A stretch of 64,000 nt of DNA from Letharia columbiana (GCF_014066305.1 NW_023501065.1:248001-312000), one strand, 5' to 3'. Shown: positions 1 through 11,273, counted from the first letter of the stretch. A program made the numbers and translations. The notes: generated by a model not told the origin, from the letters alone.

Positions 1-710
1 CCGAGGTCGTAAAGATGCCTTTCGTGAAAAGCCAATACTGGAAACAGGCCGCGGGTACATCACCAGGCTAAGATGCCTGACATGAGTGGTTAGGGTAATG
101 ACGAAGGCCACTTCCAACGTGTGGGTGGAGAGAGACGCTGGAGTCTCTCGCGTTCTCGAGTTGCGTGGATTCAAGTTGCCTAACCTTGATGGCGAAGCAT
201 CGTTCCAATGTCGGCCAATCCAAATCTGTCGTTCTAGCGGTGAGGATACGATATTCGGGAACTCCAGTGTTAGCCTCTGGCTGCTTCTCAACTAAGCAGA
301 ACTTGGCACAGGCTTGAAAAATGACGATCCTACCTTAATATTCCCGTGGTATCTCACGCCCTGGGATGCCATTGTGTCATCCTTTTGCTCAACAATTACC
401 TTAGCATGCAGACACAGAGACAGGGTACTCTCCAGCTCATACGATGGTCATGAACTGATAAACCTCGCTAGTAACCTGTGCTTCGGAGATACAAATCTGG
501 GGGAGGCCGTGAAGCTCTCGAAGGATTGAACACCAGCTTCGTAATAGAGAAGGTGTTTGACTCTCAGTCTGAGGCAATTTTTTTGTCGATGGTATCTTTG
601 GTTATCTTAGTAGCCAGCACGATGTCATGAGCTATGCCCTCAGAACCCTGAACCGACGATGATTAATTCCCCCGCTTCCTCAAACAGCCCAGGTACTATC
701 TCAAACCTTC
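1..710. other. Genic-composition DNA with no confident gene
   Basis: Base composition is ordinary and there is no RIP signature. Several short open frames exist on both strands (for example 86-295 and 314-529 on plus), but none shows a recognisable domain, and the region lies downstream of the lactonase-like gene's stop codon. It probably holds that gene's 3' UTR plus an intergenic stretch or the end of a neighbouring gene cut by the window edge. Confidence 0.5.
68..337 (-). CDS. Possible terminal coding segment of an unrecognised gene
   Basis: On the minus strand an open frame of about 90 codons runs without an ATG to a TAG at 68-70. Its translation is mixed and protein-like, with a stretch reading PEYRILTARTTDLDWPTLER, and its third codon positions are varied. 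It could be a last exon reached through an acceptor AG inside the frame, or chance. It overlaps a 69-codon plus-strand frame that looks less coding-like. I do not recognise a family and assign no function. Confidence 0.2.
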
Positions 711-2039
711 CTACCACAAAAAACTGTCTCGATGTGCAGGATAGACTGCCATACCCTGCCAATGCCCCGCTGGCCCCTCCTGTGCTATCCCAAGTTGCTG
801 TACAGCTGTTCCCCCCGACTCCTCAAGGTCAATTACCACCACACTGTTAGCGCCGCTCAGAATGTACATCCACTGCCTGTCGATGATGGTATCAAAACCC
901 CCAAGAGCATCAGCTTGAAATTGGATCACGCCTTTGATTGCTCCGCTGAGAGGATCCAAGGCTGTGACATTTGTACGATTTGCATCCACCACGTACACGG
1001 TACCATAGTGGCGCGAATAGGCTGCCCAACATACAGCACCCTGGTTTGGAATGGTGGTGTGGTGTGTCTCCGTAACAGTCAAGTCGGAAGCGATGTTGAC
1101 AATCGAGGCACCAAAGGTGGGATCCGTTATAAGAGCCGAGGTTTCGGAGCCAAGGAAGTTTATGCTGTAGTCCAGTATGAGTGCTGATGGGGATGATATG
1201 ATCGCATCACTGGATATCTGCCCGTTGTTGACGCCGAAGGCGTAAATGTAACCTGGGACTGCAGGAGGTCCGGGTTTGCCCTTGATTGTTACGAAGAGAG
1301 CTGATGAGCTGGGGCTAAAGAGGATCTCGGAGGCTGAGTCTGGTGGTCCGCTAGGCGGGGTGTTTGTATGAAGGTTTTTGAGCGGGCGAAGGCCGCCGAC
1401 TGGGGAAAGGCCGTTTTCAATCGAGACCGTGAAGCATGCAACTCCATTCTTGGCTCCACCATTGACGACGCAGGCTGAAAAGTGTTACATCAGTGGGAGT
1501 CTTGGTGTACGACTATCGAGAGGATTACCTGTGTTGAGTTGCGCGGAGTAGGTCACAGACTGTGGAAACTCGCCTTGTGTATCGACAGGCTTGCCAACAA
1601 GCTTGGGGTAGAGGGGTGCCCAAGGGTAGATTACGAACATCGACAGGGTGTGACTGCCTGAATTGACGGTGAAAAGATACTGCACAACGAGATACCACCA
1701 TTAGGAATTTTGGGAATAATGTGCAGGCTATTGACAGAGACATACGTTTTCAGAAACCACGACCGAGTTTTGCCCGAAGAGGCCGTCTGATCCGACAGTT
1801 GTACCAACAGGTCCGAACGGTGGGCCGACATTTAGGCCCAGCAGGCCTTTGCCTCCAGTCGGGGTCAGGACGGGCGAAGACAGAGTGCCATTATAGGAGG
1901 CAGCGAGTGAAAGGATGTTGTTTCCTTCCGGATTATTGGACAATGTAAAAATTGCCCTTTGGCAGTCATCGTACCGACCTTGCGCAGGGAGAGTTGAAGC
2001 TAAAGCAAAGCACGTGATGAGGATGAAGAGCAGAAGCAT
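711..2039 (-). CDS. Secreted lactonase-type seven-bladed beta-propeller protein (3-carboxymuconate cyclase-like), three exons
   Basis: The gene has exons 2039-1746, 1679-1529 and 1474-711. They are joined by a 66-bp phase-0 intron (GTATGT...CAG) and a 54-bp phase-1 intron (GTAATC...CAG), giving 402 aa. I chose ATG 2037-2039 because the frame upstream has no ATG, an A sits at -3, and the protein then starts with a clear signal peptide (MLLLFILITCFALASTLPA). After splicing, the junction reads VVVSENYLFTVNSGSHTLSM, typical of fungal lactonase-fold proteins. Later family-like segments are KPVDTQGEFPQSVTYSA, ACVVNGGAKNGVACF, LITDPTFGASIV, GGFDTIIDR and HWQGMAVY near the end. Known members of this fold include bacterial lactonases and carboxymuconate cyclases. 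Most secreted fungal members have no proven substrate, so the reaction is not known here. Length is normal for the family and no stop or frameshift is visible. The start codon lies about 800 bp from the AT-rich block. Confidence 0.82.
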
Positions 2040-2474
2040 GATGAAGGGGTCAAGGCAAATGTCGAATAACAATTGGTAGAGAACCTCTTAGACCAATAGT
2101 ATTTCAAATCTAGAAAAAAGAGAGAAACGACAGGTGTGAACGTTGAGAAGTCTGAATGTTTGAGGGATGTTGCCTTCTTATGCTGCGGCTGCAATACCTT
2201 CTCAACAGCAGCTTTATGGTGTAAATAAGAGATCATCTAGAAATACCTCAACGGACCTGCATGCGGACCTTAAGATTCCGTAATCTTCAGAACGAGATCC
2301 GTGTTATTGGACCGGGCGAGCTTGGAAGCGAGATTTTGCCATTCCTACCTGCTACCGTGCGACTTTTACCGACATCTCGCGCGTGGAAAGGAGAGAAGTT
2401 AATGGAGAAAGGAAAAGAGGAGCATAGCAGGCTAAGGACCGGAACAAGTTCAGGGTTCGGGTCTTCCCAGGATT
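2040..2474. promoter_or_regulatory. Upstream region of the lactonase-like gene
   Basis: This is the minus-strand gene's 5' flank and must include its 5' UTR and core promoter. A CCAAT motif lies on the plus strand near 2092. I see no clear TATA box and no conserved operator. Overlapping short open frames (2261-2488 plus, 2287-2478 minus) look like chance. Confidence 0.35.
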
Positions 2475-2756
2475 TCACCCTGTTTTGAGGTTGAGGTAAG
2501 CGTTGAGAGACATGCCGTTGGTGCCCCTGCCGCTAACTCCGTACGCTGCAATGCAAGGATCAGGCATGATGAGGAATCTTTCATCAGCCTCGTCTTGAGG
2601 CTCAAGCACCTCGAAGACCTCGTGCGCTCTTTTAGAGGCCACGCATGAGATGAGCTGCAACCCTCGGCCTTCTTCATTGAGCAGCCGGGTCCGTGTTGAA
2701 TGTTGAATGAAAGCCGTGTTCAAAATGCATCTTTTACCCCGAGGTGAAGGTCGCAA
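2475..2756 (-). CDS. Unrecognised open frame (93 codons), possible gene fragment
   Basis: A minus-strand frame from ATG 2756 to a stop at 2475 has varied codon use and a protein-like translation containing EVFEVLEPQDEADERFLIMP. No domain is recognised, and there is no signal peptide or membrane segment. It sits between the lactonase-like gene and the first transposon fragment, so it could be a short gene, the remains of one truncated by the repeat insertion, or chance. Confidence 0.25.
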   Translation of the reverse strand: MRPSPRGKRCILNTAFIQHSTRTRLLNEEGRGLQLISCVASKRAHEVFEVLEPQDEADERFLIMPDPCIAAYGVSGRGTNGMSLNAYLNLKTG

Positions 2757-2809
2757 AGACGAAGCATACCTAGTAGGTGTAGCGGCAACATGGATATGGT
2801 ATTGTACTG

Positions 2810-2919
2810 TGTAATAGAGATGATTATTTCTCTGCTCAGAAGTAGCTACTTATAGTATAAAGCTAAGGGTCTTACCAAGATACTTCCTTAGCAGACACGA
2901 AAGATATATGAGAGTAAGT
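2810..2919. repeat. LTR-like fragment at the edge of the AT-rich block
   Basis: The segment starting TGTAATAGAGATGA is homologous to 17627-17735, which starts TATAATAAAGATGA. Most differences are C/T or G/A transitions. The copy here keeps many CA and TG sites and the other copy has lost most of them. The TGT start suggests an LTR edge, but no paired LTR was found, so it may be a solo or truncated LTR. It lies where composition changes from genic to AT-rich. Confidence 0.5.
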
Positions 2920-2974
2920 TGATTTGAAAGTTATTTATTTTATCCGGCTGTTTAGCTAAGAAAGCTATTCTTAA

Positions 2975-3106
2975 CGAAGATACCTTAGAGAAAATATACG
3001 ATTAGGGTATGTCACGTGACTATATCATTGAATCGTTATTTGTTATAACTTTCGATTAACTTTTAATTAACTTTTTATTAACTTTTTATTAATATTAAAT
3101 TAATAT
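2975..3106. repeat. Direct repeat D, copy 1
   Basis: The segment (taccttagagaaaatatacg onward, including tcacgtgactatatcatt) recurs at 4885-5010 in the same orientation with mostly C/T and G/A differences. The two copies bracket the nested repeats at 3.1-4.9 kb. They could be LTR parts or a duplicated flank. The 3' parts contain repeated aactttcaatc-type steps. Confidence 0.65.
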
Positions 3107-3109
3107 ATA

Positions 3110-3695
3110 ACGAGTAAAGGCCTATAAATCAAATTTATAATTATTTTTTTAATTAAGACTATCGAGTAAATAGATAAGCGATCTTTAATAAGCGAACTTT
3201 GATAAGTAATATTTAAATACCTTGCGCTTTAATAATTATAAGACTATATTTAAAAATTCTTCTTTTATCTAAAAGCTTATATTTTTTTTTTATAATTAAA
3301 AAAAAAGATTAAAATTTTAATAGAAAATAAAAAAGTTATTCTAAAATTAAATAATATACACTTATTTTTTTATTAGGGCTGTCGGTAAATTTGATAAGCG
3401 AAACTTTAATAAGCGATATTTGAATTTCTTACGCTTTAAGAATTATAAGACTAAATTTAAAAAATCTTTTTTTATTTAAAAGCCTATATTTCGTTCTATA
3501 ATTTAAAAAAAAATCGTAAAATTTTAATAGAAAATAAAAAAGTTATTCTAAAATTAAATAATATATATCTATTTTTTAATTAGAGCTATTCGACTATCGA
3601 GCGAACTTTAATAAGCGATATTTTTTTAATAGTTATAAATATTAATTTATTTATTTATAATAACTTAGTTAATTTAATTAAAGAGCGTAGTAATC
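3110..3695 (-). repeat. Arm repeat A, inverted and heavily RIP-mutated copy
   Basis: The sequence starts acgagtaaaggcctat and is the reverse complement of the arm repeat seen at 3931-4514. It carries two copies of the roughly 200-bp A subunit, then a piece of the outer arm at 3650-3695. It appears interrupted at about 3700 by the Tc1/mariner end. With 3931-4514 it forms a large inverted repeat. Confidence 0.7.
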
Positions 3696-3699
3696 TTAA

Positions 3700-3830
3700 A
3701 TTTATACGAAGAATAATATTAAAAGTTTTATATATACGCTAAATCTCTTAATATACTTAGTATTTTAATAAATCTAATCTTTTTCTTAGATAGCTTTATT
3801 TTTCTAGTAATAATACTTTATATACGGAGG
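3700..3830 (-). mobile_element. Tc1/mariner copy, right-end fragment (split element)
   Basis: This piece matches the reverse complement of 25570-25698, the right end of the element at 23855-25698, including the tatatacgctaaatctctt segment of the terminal inverted repeat. Its inward continuation resumes at about 4517 after an intervening insertion, so the copy is split. Confidence 0.7.
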
Positions 3831-3930
3831 TCGATATTAAAAGTCCTAGACAGCGCTAAAATACTTAGTACTCTTAGTATTCTTAGCACTTTCTATATAG
3901 TTATATTTATTTAATAATAATACTTTATAT
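3831..3930. repeat. Short second Tc1-like terminus between two tactttatat repeats
   Basis: The segment beginning cggaggtcgatattaaaagt resembles the Tc1/mariner terminal repeat but is more diverged and stops after about 100 bp. The string taataatactttatat occurs on both sides of it (ending at 3830 and 3930), which suggests a small insertion or internal duplication. Confidence 0.35.
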
Positions 3931-4514
3931 CAGTATATATAAAAGAATAAGGTAGGGCTGAACTAGAAAACCTTGAATTTGTATGTGCAGCCAATCATCA
4001 ATTCGTCAGGTCTACGCTTTTTGGTTAGACACCGCGGGTAAATAAATTAGCGTCCGCAACCATCAAAAAAATAGGTGTACATTATTAACACATAGAATAA
4101 CTTTTTTATTTTCTATTAAAATTTTGAGATTTTTTTTTTAAATTATAGAATAAAATATGGGCTTTTAGATAAAAAAAGAATTCTAAATTTAGTCTTATAA
4201 CTATTAAAGCGCAAGGAATTCAAATATCGCTCACCAAAGTTCGCTCGACAGCCGGACAGCCCTGATCAAAAAACAGGTACACATTATTTGATTTTAGAAT
4301 AACTTTTTTATTTTCTATTAAAATTTTGAGATTTTTTTTTAATCTTTAGAACGAAATGTGGGCTTTCAGATAAAAAATGAATATTTAAATTTAGTCTTAT
4401 AATTATTAAAGTGCAAGGAATTCAAATATCGCTCACCAAAGATCGCTCACCTATTTACTCGATAGCCCTGATTAAAAAAATAACTATGAATTTAATTCAT
4501 AGGCCTTTACTCGT
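3931..4514 (+). repeat. Arm repeat A, forward copy with two tandem subunits
   Basis: It starts cagtatatataaaagaataa and ends attcataggcctttactcgt. Outer part 3931-4064, then two roughly 200-bp subunits (about 4065-4262 and 4263-4473), each with a aaggaattcaaatatcgctc segment. Other copies lie at 10674-11273 and 40693-41124. It has inserted into the Tc1/mariner copy, because that copy resumes right after it. CA and TG sites are partly kept. Confidence 0.8.
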
Positions 4515-4516
4515 AA

Positions 4517-4884
4517 TTATATATATACTTATTAACTCGCTCGACGAAGTTATATAATTATATATTATCTTTTCTATAATCTTTTCTATACTCGTTATTA
4601 TCTTTAAGATATATTACCTTTATAATATATCTTAGTATTCGCTTTATTTACTTCTAAATCCTCTTTTAAATAAGCTTATAATTTTAATAATATAATTATT
4701 ATCTTTCGACTTTCTTATAAATTCTTAATATATCTTTTTAAGTAATATAACGTTTTATTTATAGTTAATAAGATATTAAGACTTAATAAATATTTAAATT
4801 TAAGTATTATTATTATAATTAATACTTTAAATATTAGATATATTAATAAAAGATAATTAAGATAGAGAATAATAAGAAGATTTC
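4517..4884 (-). mobile_element. Tc1/mariner copy, continuation of the split element
   Basis: The segment aligns with the reverse complement of about 25330-25570, for example ttacttctaaatcctctttt and tcttaatatatctttttaa. It continues the copy begun at 3700 and ends near direct repeat D copy 2. No transposase core remains here. Confidence 0.6.
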
Positions 4885-5010
4885 TACCTTAGAGGAAATA
4901 TACGATTAGGGTATATCACGTGACTATATCATTAACTCGATATTTGTTATAACTTTCAATCAACTTTCAATCAACTTTTCATTGATGTTAAATTTTCTAT
5001 AATAGTAGAT
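4885..5010. repeat. Direct repeat D, copy 2
   Basis: This is the second copy of the segment at 2975-3106, in the same orientation (tcacgtgactatatcatta). It keeps the repeated steps aactttcaatc slightly better than copy 1. Confidence 0.65.
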
Positions 5011-5559
5011 TATTCGATATTGAAAATGAATAGATGATTATTTAGTAATTCCCTCATTATATATTAAGGTTTAAACTAGTTCGGGTATCTCGCTTCGCTT
5101 ATAATAGCCTATTCATCAACGTCACGTGATTTATTTTTCGATTCTTCGATTTTTCTCGAAATTTAATATATAAGTAAGATATATAGCCCTATAGGGCTGT
5201 GGGACTTAAAGAAATTTTCGAAAAATTTCATATATTACCGCTATTCATTAATTCTCTACTAGTAATATATTAATGTATTACTTTATAGCGTAGTATTGAA
5301 ATAATAATAAATCGATATCTCTTTCATATTCTATTAACTATTCATTAACTATCCATTAATGCTAAATTTGACTAAATCTTCTATAAATAGAAAGTTTTAT
5401 ATAACTCTATTCGATATACGTTATATAGAACGTAAAATCTGAAAATATTCGGTGTGTAGTCCTTATTATGCAAATCGTATTGTTATCGCTAATAGTTTAT
5501 CTATTTTCTATTAATAGTAAATTCCCATATGTAGTAGCTCCCGTAAGGTACTTTTAGAG
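5011..5559. other. Less RIP-mutated unassigned segment
   Basis: It keeps more CA, TG and GC than its flanks, with a local palindrome tagccctatagggct near 5188. A second set of the attaactatccattaatg-type steps near 5340 resembles the end of direct repeat D. No gene or domain is visible. It abuts the truncated reverse transcriptase of the gypsy relic. Confidence 0.4.
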
Positions 5560-6570
5560 ATCTTAGAAAGATTTATATATATAAAGTACTTTATTAAGAT
5601 TAATATTCGTAATATATATTATGAAATATAAATACGAAAGGGAGATAAGTAAAAAAATTATCTTTCAAACTCGTTACGATTAATTCGAATATTAAGTAAT
5701 ATCTTTTAGTCTTATAAATATTCTTATAACCTTTTAAGCTTATATAAATAAAGTATTTAAATTATATATTAATATCTTTTATATAATATACTTAGATAAT
5801 ATACTAATCTATTCTAAAACGAAAGAGTTATATTAAGAGTATATATATAAAATATTACGCGTATTATTAAAGTATCGACTCTATATAAAATTATTAAAAT
5901 ATACTTTTAATCGTAATAAAATTATTTTTTTAAAGTTCTTAATAAATTAGCGTAATATCTAAATAAAGTTATTATATATTAAAATTATTACTAAGTAGCT
6001 AGAATTAGAGTCTATTAAGAATATCTTAATCTTTCTAAGATTTATAGGCTTTTATTAATAATTTATATAAGGCTTTTTATAAATAGCTACGTCTTTAATA
6101 AATCTAATCTAAAAGATAAAAAAAGGTAAGATTAGATTATCCTTTATATTTAATAAAGAAGTATATAAAACTTTTAAAATACTTAAGCGAGTATTTATTA
6201 TTATATTTATACTAAAATACTATAATTAGAAAATATCGCTTATTATAAAAATTAATATTTCTAATATAGATATAGATAATATACTTAGTTAACTAAGCGA
6301 AAACGAATAATAATATCTTATTACTTTTTCTAATTATAAATTTAAAGATATTAAGCTTCGCTAAAATATATATAATAAGAAGCTCTATATAATTATACTA
6401 GGCTTTAAGAATTAAAGATATTATTTATAAAATAATAAGTATCTTATTTATATAATTTTAGATTATAATAACTTATATTATTTTATAATAATAAAAGAGT
6501 TTAATATAAAGTAGATTAATTAAGCTAAGAAATTAGTATATTTAACTTTATAATTAAATATTATAAAAAA
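5560..6570 (+). pseudogene. Gypsy reverse transcriptase and RNase H, RIP-decayed
   Basis: By-eye translation gives a KINIRNIYY segment where RTs have the first catalytic aspartate, then the palm motif read as YLDN at 5789-5800 in place of YLDD, followed by ILIYSK. Downstream come features of the primer grip and thumb (TKELY, LLKYRLYIKLLKYTF, LRFIGFY). RNase H is recognised by NIYNKKLYIIILGFKN and DYNNLYYF at 6471-6494. The loss of the second aspartate codon and many stops make it non-functional. Confidence 0.85.
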
Positions 6571-7059
6571 AAACTTAATTCTATAAATATATTGTTAAAA
6601 AAATCTAATATTATTAAATTCGATAATAGCGAGAATAATAATAATAATTTTTTCTCTATCTTATAAAATAAGCTTTATAATTAGAAATATTAATTTAATT
6701 TATAAGAATATAATAATATATTTATTATAATTAAACTTATAGCGTTAATAAAGTAACTAAATAATATTATCGTTATAGATATTTAAGTTATTAATTTAAA
6801 TAAGAGAGTACTTAATAGATAAATATATATTCTAAATATTATAATATCGTCTTAACTTCTAATTTATTAAATTTTAAAATTAAATTTTTTTTATTTAAAA
6901 TTATAAGAATTAATAATAATATAACTACTTAAATTATAATATAAGAATACTTTTATTATAAATAAAAAGTAATACTAAAAATACGCTATTAAATAGAATA
7001 AGCTTTTAAAATAAAAAGTTAATAAGAATAAACTATTACGTTATAGCCTCGTAGTCTAT

Positions 7060-8110
7060 ATTTCTAATAATTCTATTATAAAGAAAGAGATTCTTTATAT
7101 AAATTATAATAATTTTAATATTAGATATTTCGTCTATAAGCGTATTAAAAAGAATATTAAATTTAAATATTATTAAATAGATATAATAAGCGATATAATA
7201 AAGTATATTCGCATTTATCTTAATTATTAAAGAGTATAAATTTATTATTATAAGTTATATAGCGAGCTAGCGTCGATTCTTCTAGATAATATAAATTTAT
7301 TTTATATTATAATACTAGATTTTATTATAAATCTATTATTTATAAGAAATTTATATATTAATAAAATTTATAATATTATCTTAATCTTAATAAATAAGCT
7401 AATTAAATATATAATATATATAATAATTATTAAAAATTTAAAGATTAATAGCCTTATTAATATCTTATAGCGAAAATTTATATTACTATATAATATAATA
7501 TATAACTTAATTTTAAATTAAGGCTTTCTATTTATAAGTAAATTCTAAATAATATTATATTAATATCTAAATATAAAGCGTAAACTAAGTATTATATTTT
7601 ATTCTTAAATCGATAATTAGATTAAGAGATAAAATTAGATATTAAAATATTATTTATAAATATATTATAATTATAAATAAAATAACTAGTCTAAAATCTT
7701 ATTAATAACTATATTTATATATAATAATAGCGTATACGTAAGTACTAGTAAGACTCTATAAGATCTATTAATAAAATATATAGTAGATCTAAAAAATATT
7801 TTTAAGAGTAGAATCTTAAAAAGAAAAGTATTATTTATTATAGAGTAAGTAGAATAATTATAAAAGATAAGATTATATCTAAAAGAATTATAGAAGCGAG
7901 CGTTAAAGTAGTAAATAAAGTATTATAATAATAATTATAAAACTATAATCTTTAAAAAAAAAGATAAAATACTATTATAAAGCTTAAATATATATATTTT
8001 ATAATTAAAAAAAAACTTAATTATAGATAACTTAAGTCTTTTAAAGTATTAGAGAAAATAAGTATATAGACTTATAAGCTAAACCTCTTTACTAGATATA
8101 AAAGAATTTA
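7060..8110 (+). pseudogene. Gypsy integrase (core and GPF-type C-terminal part), RIP-decayed
   Basis: The core is marked by LDFIINL from 7315 (first catalytic aspartate region), a KRKLSIIFYS segment near 7576 that corresponds to the conserved stretch before the catalytic glutamate, and an N-rich segment resembling the region after it. The C-terminal module starts near 8034, reading LKSFKVLEKIS, followed by a FIFYILLLEL segment. The zinc-binding N-terminus upstream of 7300 is poorly preserved. Many in-frame stops are present. Confidence 0.82.
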
Positions 8111-8194
8111 TTTTATATTTTATATATTATTATTAGAGCTATAATACTTATATAATAATAATTTAAAATTATAAGTAATCTTAATTAATAAAGA

Positions 8195-8360
8195 AGAAAA
8201 ATAAGAGATTAATAAGATATTAGATAAAAGAGTTTATAAAGATAAGACTAAGTATCTTATTAATTAAAAAGACTTTTTATTTTATAAAGCTTTATAAAAA
8301 TTAATAGAATATTTTAAAAATATTAAAAGTATAATTAAGAATTTCGAGTAAATAAAGAAG
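8195..8360 (+). pseudogene. Integrase-linked chromodomain, RIP-decayed
   Basis: The frame reads EINKILDKRVYKDKTKYLI, then a stop where the conserved tryptophan is expected, then KDFLFYKAL, a second stop at a tryptophan position, and IEYFKNIKSIIKNFE. This is the chromodomain pattern found at the C-terminus of chromovirus integrases, where it can bind methylated histone H3K9. Both tryptophan codons have become stops, as RIP would do to TGG. Confidence 0.85.
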
Positions 8361-9886
8361 TTATATAAATTAATATTTAAGATAAAGTTAAAGATATAAT
8401 TATTAAAAGAGATTAAGAAATAAGAAAGATTATAAAAGTAGTAGTAGTAGAGAAGTCTTAAAGAGCGAATAAATTATAATTAAAAGGCTTAGGGAAAATA
8501 GCTAAAATATTTATAAGCCGATCTTAAAGCGCCGAGATACTATATATAATAAGAAAAATAATTATTAAAGTTATATATAAGATTAATATTATTTAATATT
8601 AATTTATCTATTATCTTATATTAGAAAGTAATTATTTATTTAAAAAATTTATTAGATAATAGAAAGATCTAATAGAGAAAATAGCGAGAGAAGTAGTTAA
8701 AGAAGAGGTAAAGATAATAGCGTTATATCAACGTTTCTTAATATAATAAACCGCTATGTATATTAGTTACGCACTTTAATATATATTAATTAAAATTTAT
8801 ATTATTCTAATAATAAAGAATAATATAAATATCTCTATTAATATAGGTCGTAACGAGGATATTAATCTAATAGATAAGAACTAGATCTATAATATATATA
8901 TAATCTCCGCGAGAGTATCGCCTATACTTACACTAACGCGAATTAATAAAAAACGCGATATAAACTATATAAGAGTTATATACGAGAGTATATATATAAT
9001 AATAATAAAAGAAGATTAATATATATTAGCGTAATTTCTTAATTATTTAATATCTCTTTTACTTATAAATAAGATTTAAAATAGCGATAGAGAAGGCTAA
9101 TAGTCTTCTTAGTTAAGTATATCTTTAAAATAAATATAAATACTTATTAGTAATAGCGCGGGGCGTAAGAATTATAATAACTACGAGTACTTAATAACTC
9201 GTAAGATTATAAAAGCGAAGGTTTAATATTATTATTAATATATTAATATACTTCTTATACTATTTATAAAGCATTATAAAGTATTCTTTAAGATATTTAT
9301 TATATATAAAGTTAATCTAAATAATTATAACCTTATTTAACTATTATCTTAATTAATATATATATTATACTATTATAATAATATATAACTCGCTATCGCG
9401 ATATTATAATAAAAATAAATAAAGATAAGATAGTAGATATAAAGAAGAATTAAATATTTACTTATAATAGCGTTAACGTTAGTATTATTACTAAGAAGAA
9501 TAAAAATTAAATTAAAAATAAGTCTTTTATACTTACTAGCGCGATTTTTAATAATTATTATAATAAAATTATTATAATTATAAAGTAATAATATAATAAT
9601 AGCGTATAATAATAGCGATAATAGTATATCGCAATAAGATAATACTACGCCTATATTCTATTAATTAAAATAATAATATATATAATAATACTATCGCGAT
9701 TTAATATATAAATATAATAATATATTTAAGAAAACCTTAAGGTATATAGTATAAATACGCTATTATAATATATATTAATTTAAGCTATATTTAAGCTAGT
9801 AATAGATAACGTAAATAATATTAGTAAGTTTATATATATTTAATTATAAAGCGTAATAATAATAAGATTTAGAGGCTAAATCTTCT
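8361..9886 (+). other. Unassigned AT-rich stretch between chromodomain and LTR
   Basis: This may be the element's 3' untranslated region plus foreign DNA. CG-containing steps (gcgcggggcgtaagaa near 9150) persist. No domain was recognised in either strand. Confidence 0.4.
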
Positions 9887-10156
9887 AAGGGGGAATATAA
9901 TTATAAGAATAAAAGTACTCGAAGCGAATTAATAGGCTCGCTTATATCGCTTATTAGACTATAAGCTACGCAGCTAAAGCGAGTATTTAATATACTTAAT
10001 AAAGTCTTAAATACTTATAAGTCTTCTTTCCTCTTTTTTTTTTTAATTATTAGTTTATCTAGTAATTAATCTATTTATTTTATTAATTATATATCTAGAC
10101 CTTATAATTATATAGCTGCTACGCAGTTTCATTAAAAGAGACCTTACTATCTTACA
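9887..10156 (+). repeat. Polypurine tract and candidate 3' LTR of the gypsy relic
   Basis: A purine run (aagggggaa, 9887-9895) directly precedes a segment that starts TATAATTATAAG (TGTAA-type before RIP) and ends atcttaca at 10156, giving about 261 bp with TGT...ACA-like ends. The tract next to the LTR start is the expected arrangement for a plus-strand element. No second copy was found in the window. Confidence 0.55.
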
Positions 10157-10673
10157 ATTATAATATAATAATCTTTCTTCTTTTTATTTAATAAAATAAT
10201 TTCTTAAGTAATATATTAGTTAAATAATTAATATAGATAATAGTCTCTAAGAGTACTTTTAATATAATTTAACCCCTTATACGTCGTAATTTCTATCGAT
10301 TAACTTTATAATATTATCTAAAAAAAAATCTTTATCTCTATAAGGGCGAAGTATAGCTAATTAAAATATTAAATAGCTTTAATTTTAACTTAACTTTGTG
10401 GGTAATAAGTCGAGTTTCCGCCTATATTTATATTATAGAATTTTAAAATTAAGGCCTATTATATATCTATATTCTTATTATATTATATTTTAAAGATTAA
10501 TTCTTTAGCGTCGCTAAAATAAACGTCGCTATTAATACTAAGATTTCTAATTAAAATCTATTTCTTAATCTCTATATAATCGTTATTAGATATATACTCT
10601 ATAAGAATTATAATTAATATATTATTAGTAGAATAGATATTATTTTATCTTATTAAGATTTAGATAAGAATAT
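10157..10673. other. AT-rich flank, nothing assigned
   Basis: RIP-type AT-rich DNA between the candidate gypsy LTR and the composite element. It includes one less mutated patch near 10395 (gtgggtaataagtcgagttt). No feature recognised. Confidence 0.4.
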
Positions 10674-11273
10674 CAGTATATATAATAGAATAAGGTAGGG
10701 CTGAACTAGAAAACCTTGAATTTGTATGTGCAGCCAATCATCAATTCGTCAGGTCTACGCTTTTTGGTTAGACACCGCGGGTAAACAAATTAGCGTCCGC
10801 AACCATCAAAAAAATAGGTGTACATTATTAATATATAGAAAAACTTTTTTGTTTTCTATTAACTTTTTGAGATTTTAAATTTTAAATTTTGGAGCGCAGT
10901 CTGCGCTTTCCGAATTTTTAAGAATTTTGAAATTTGGTCTTATAATTATTAAAGCGCAAGGAATTCAAATATCGCTCACCAGAGTTCGCTCGACAGCCGG
11001 ACAGCCCTGGCCCCTGATCAAAAAAAAACAGGTACACATTATTTGATTTTAGAATAACTTTTTTGTTTTCTATTAAAATTTTGAGATTTTTTATTTAAAC
11101 TATAGAGTATAATGTGGGCTTTCAGATAAAAAAAGAATTACTAAATTTAGTCTTATAGATATTTAAAGGTAAGGAATTCAGATATCGCTCACCAAAGATC
11201 GCTCACCAAAATTTACTCGACAGCCCCGATTAAAAAAAATGATTATGAATTTAATTCATAGGCCTTTACTCGT
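10674..11273 (+). repeat. Arm repeat A, second forward copy
   Basis: It has the same structure as 3931-4514: outer part, two tandem subunits (from about 10805 and 11010) and the terminal palindrome atgaatttaattcat with aggcctttactcgt at 11245-11273. The copy differs from 3931-4514 by transitions and a few indels in A runs. Confidence 0.82.

Larger units (their letters stand above)
5560..10156 (+). mobile_element. Ty3/gypsy chromovirus relic, 5'-truncated
   Basis: The domains occur in the expected order on the plus strand: RT fingers and palm at 5560-6130, RNase H at about 6230-6570, integrase at about 7060-8110, and a chromodomain at 8195-8360. A polypurine tract and a candidate 3' LTR follow at 9887-10156. 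No gag, protease or 5' LTR is visible; the 5' end seems truncated at about 5560. Every frame has many stops consistent with RIP, and one frame change is visible in an A run near 5655. The 1.5 kb between the chromodomain and the LTR is long, so the LTR could belong to another copy. Confidence 0.8.

Noticed and set aside
86..529. Plus-strand open frames at 86-295 and 314-529 as genes
   Set aside because: Short, no domain, no splice context. The overlapping minus-strand frame at 68-337 looks at least as coding-like.
732..1187. Plus-strand 151-codon frame
   Set aside because: It is antisense to exon 3 of the lactonase-like gene, whose minus-strand exons splice cleanly into a family-like protein.
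2037..2072. Upstream start at 2072 for the lactonase-like gene
   Set aside because: That codon is TTG, not ATG. Starting at 2039 gives a clean signal peptide and a good context.
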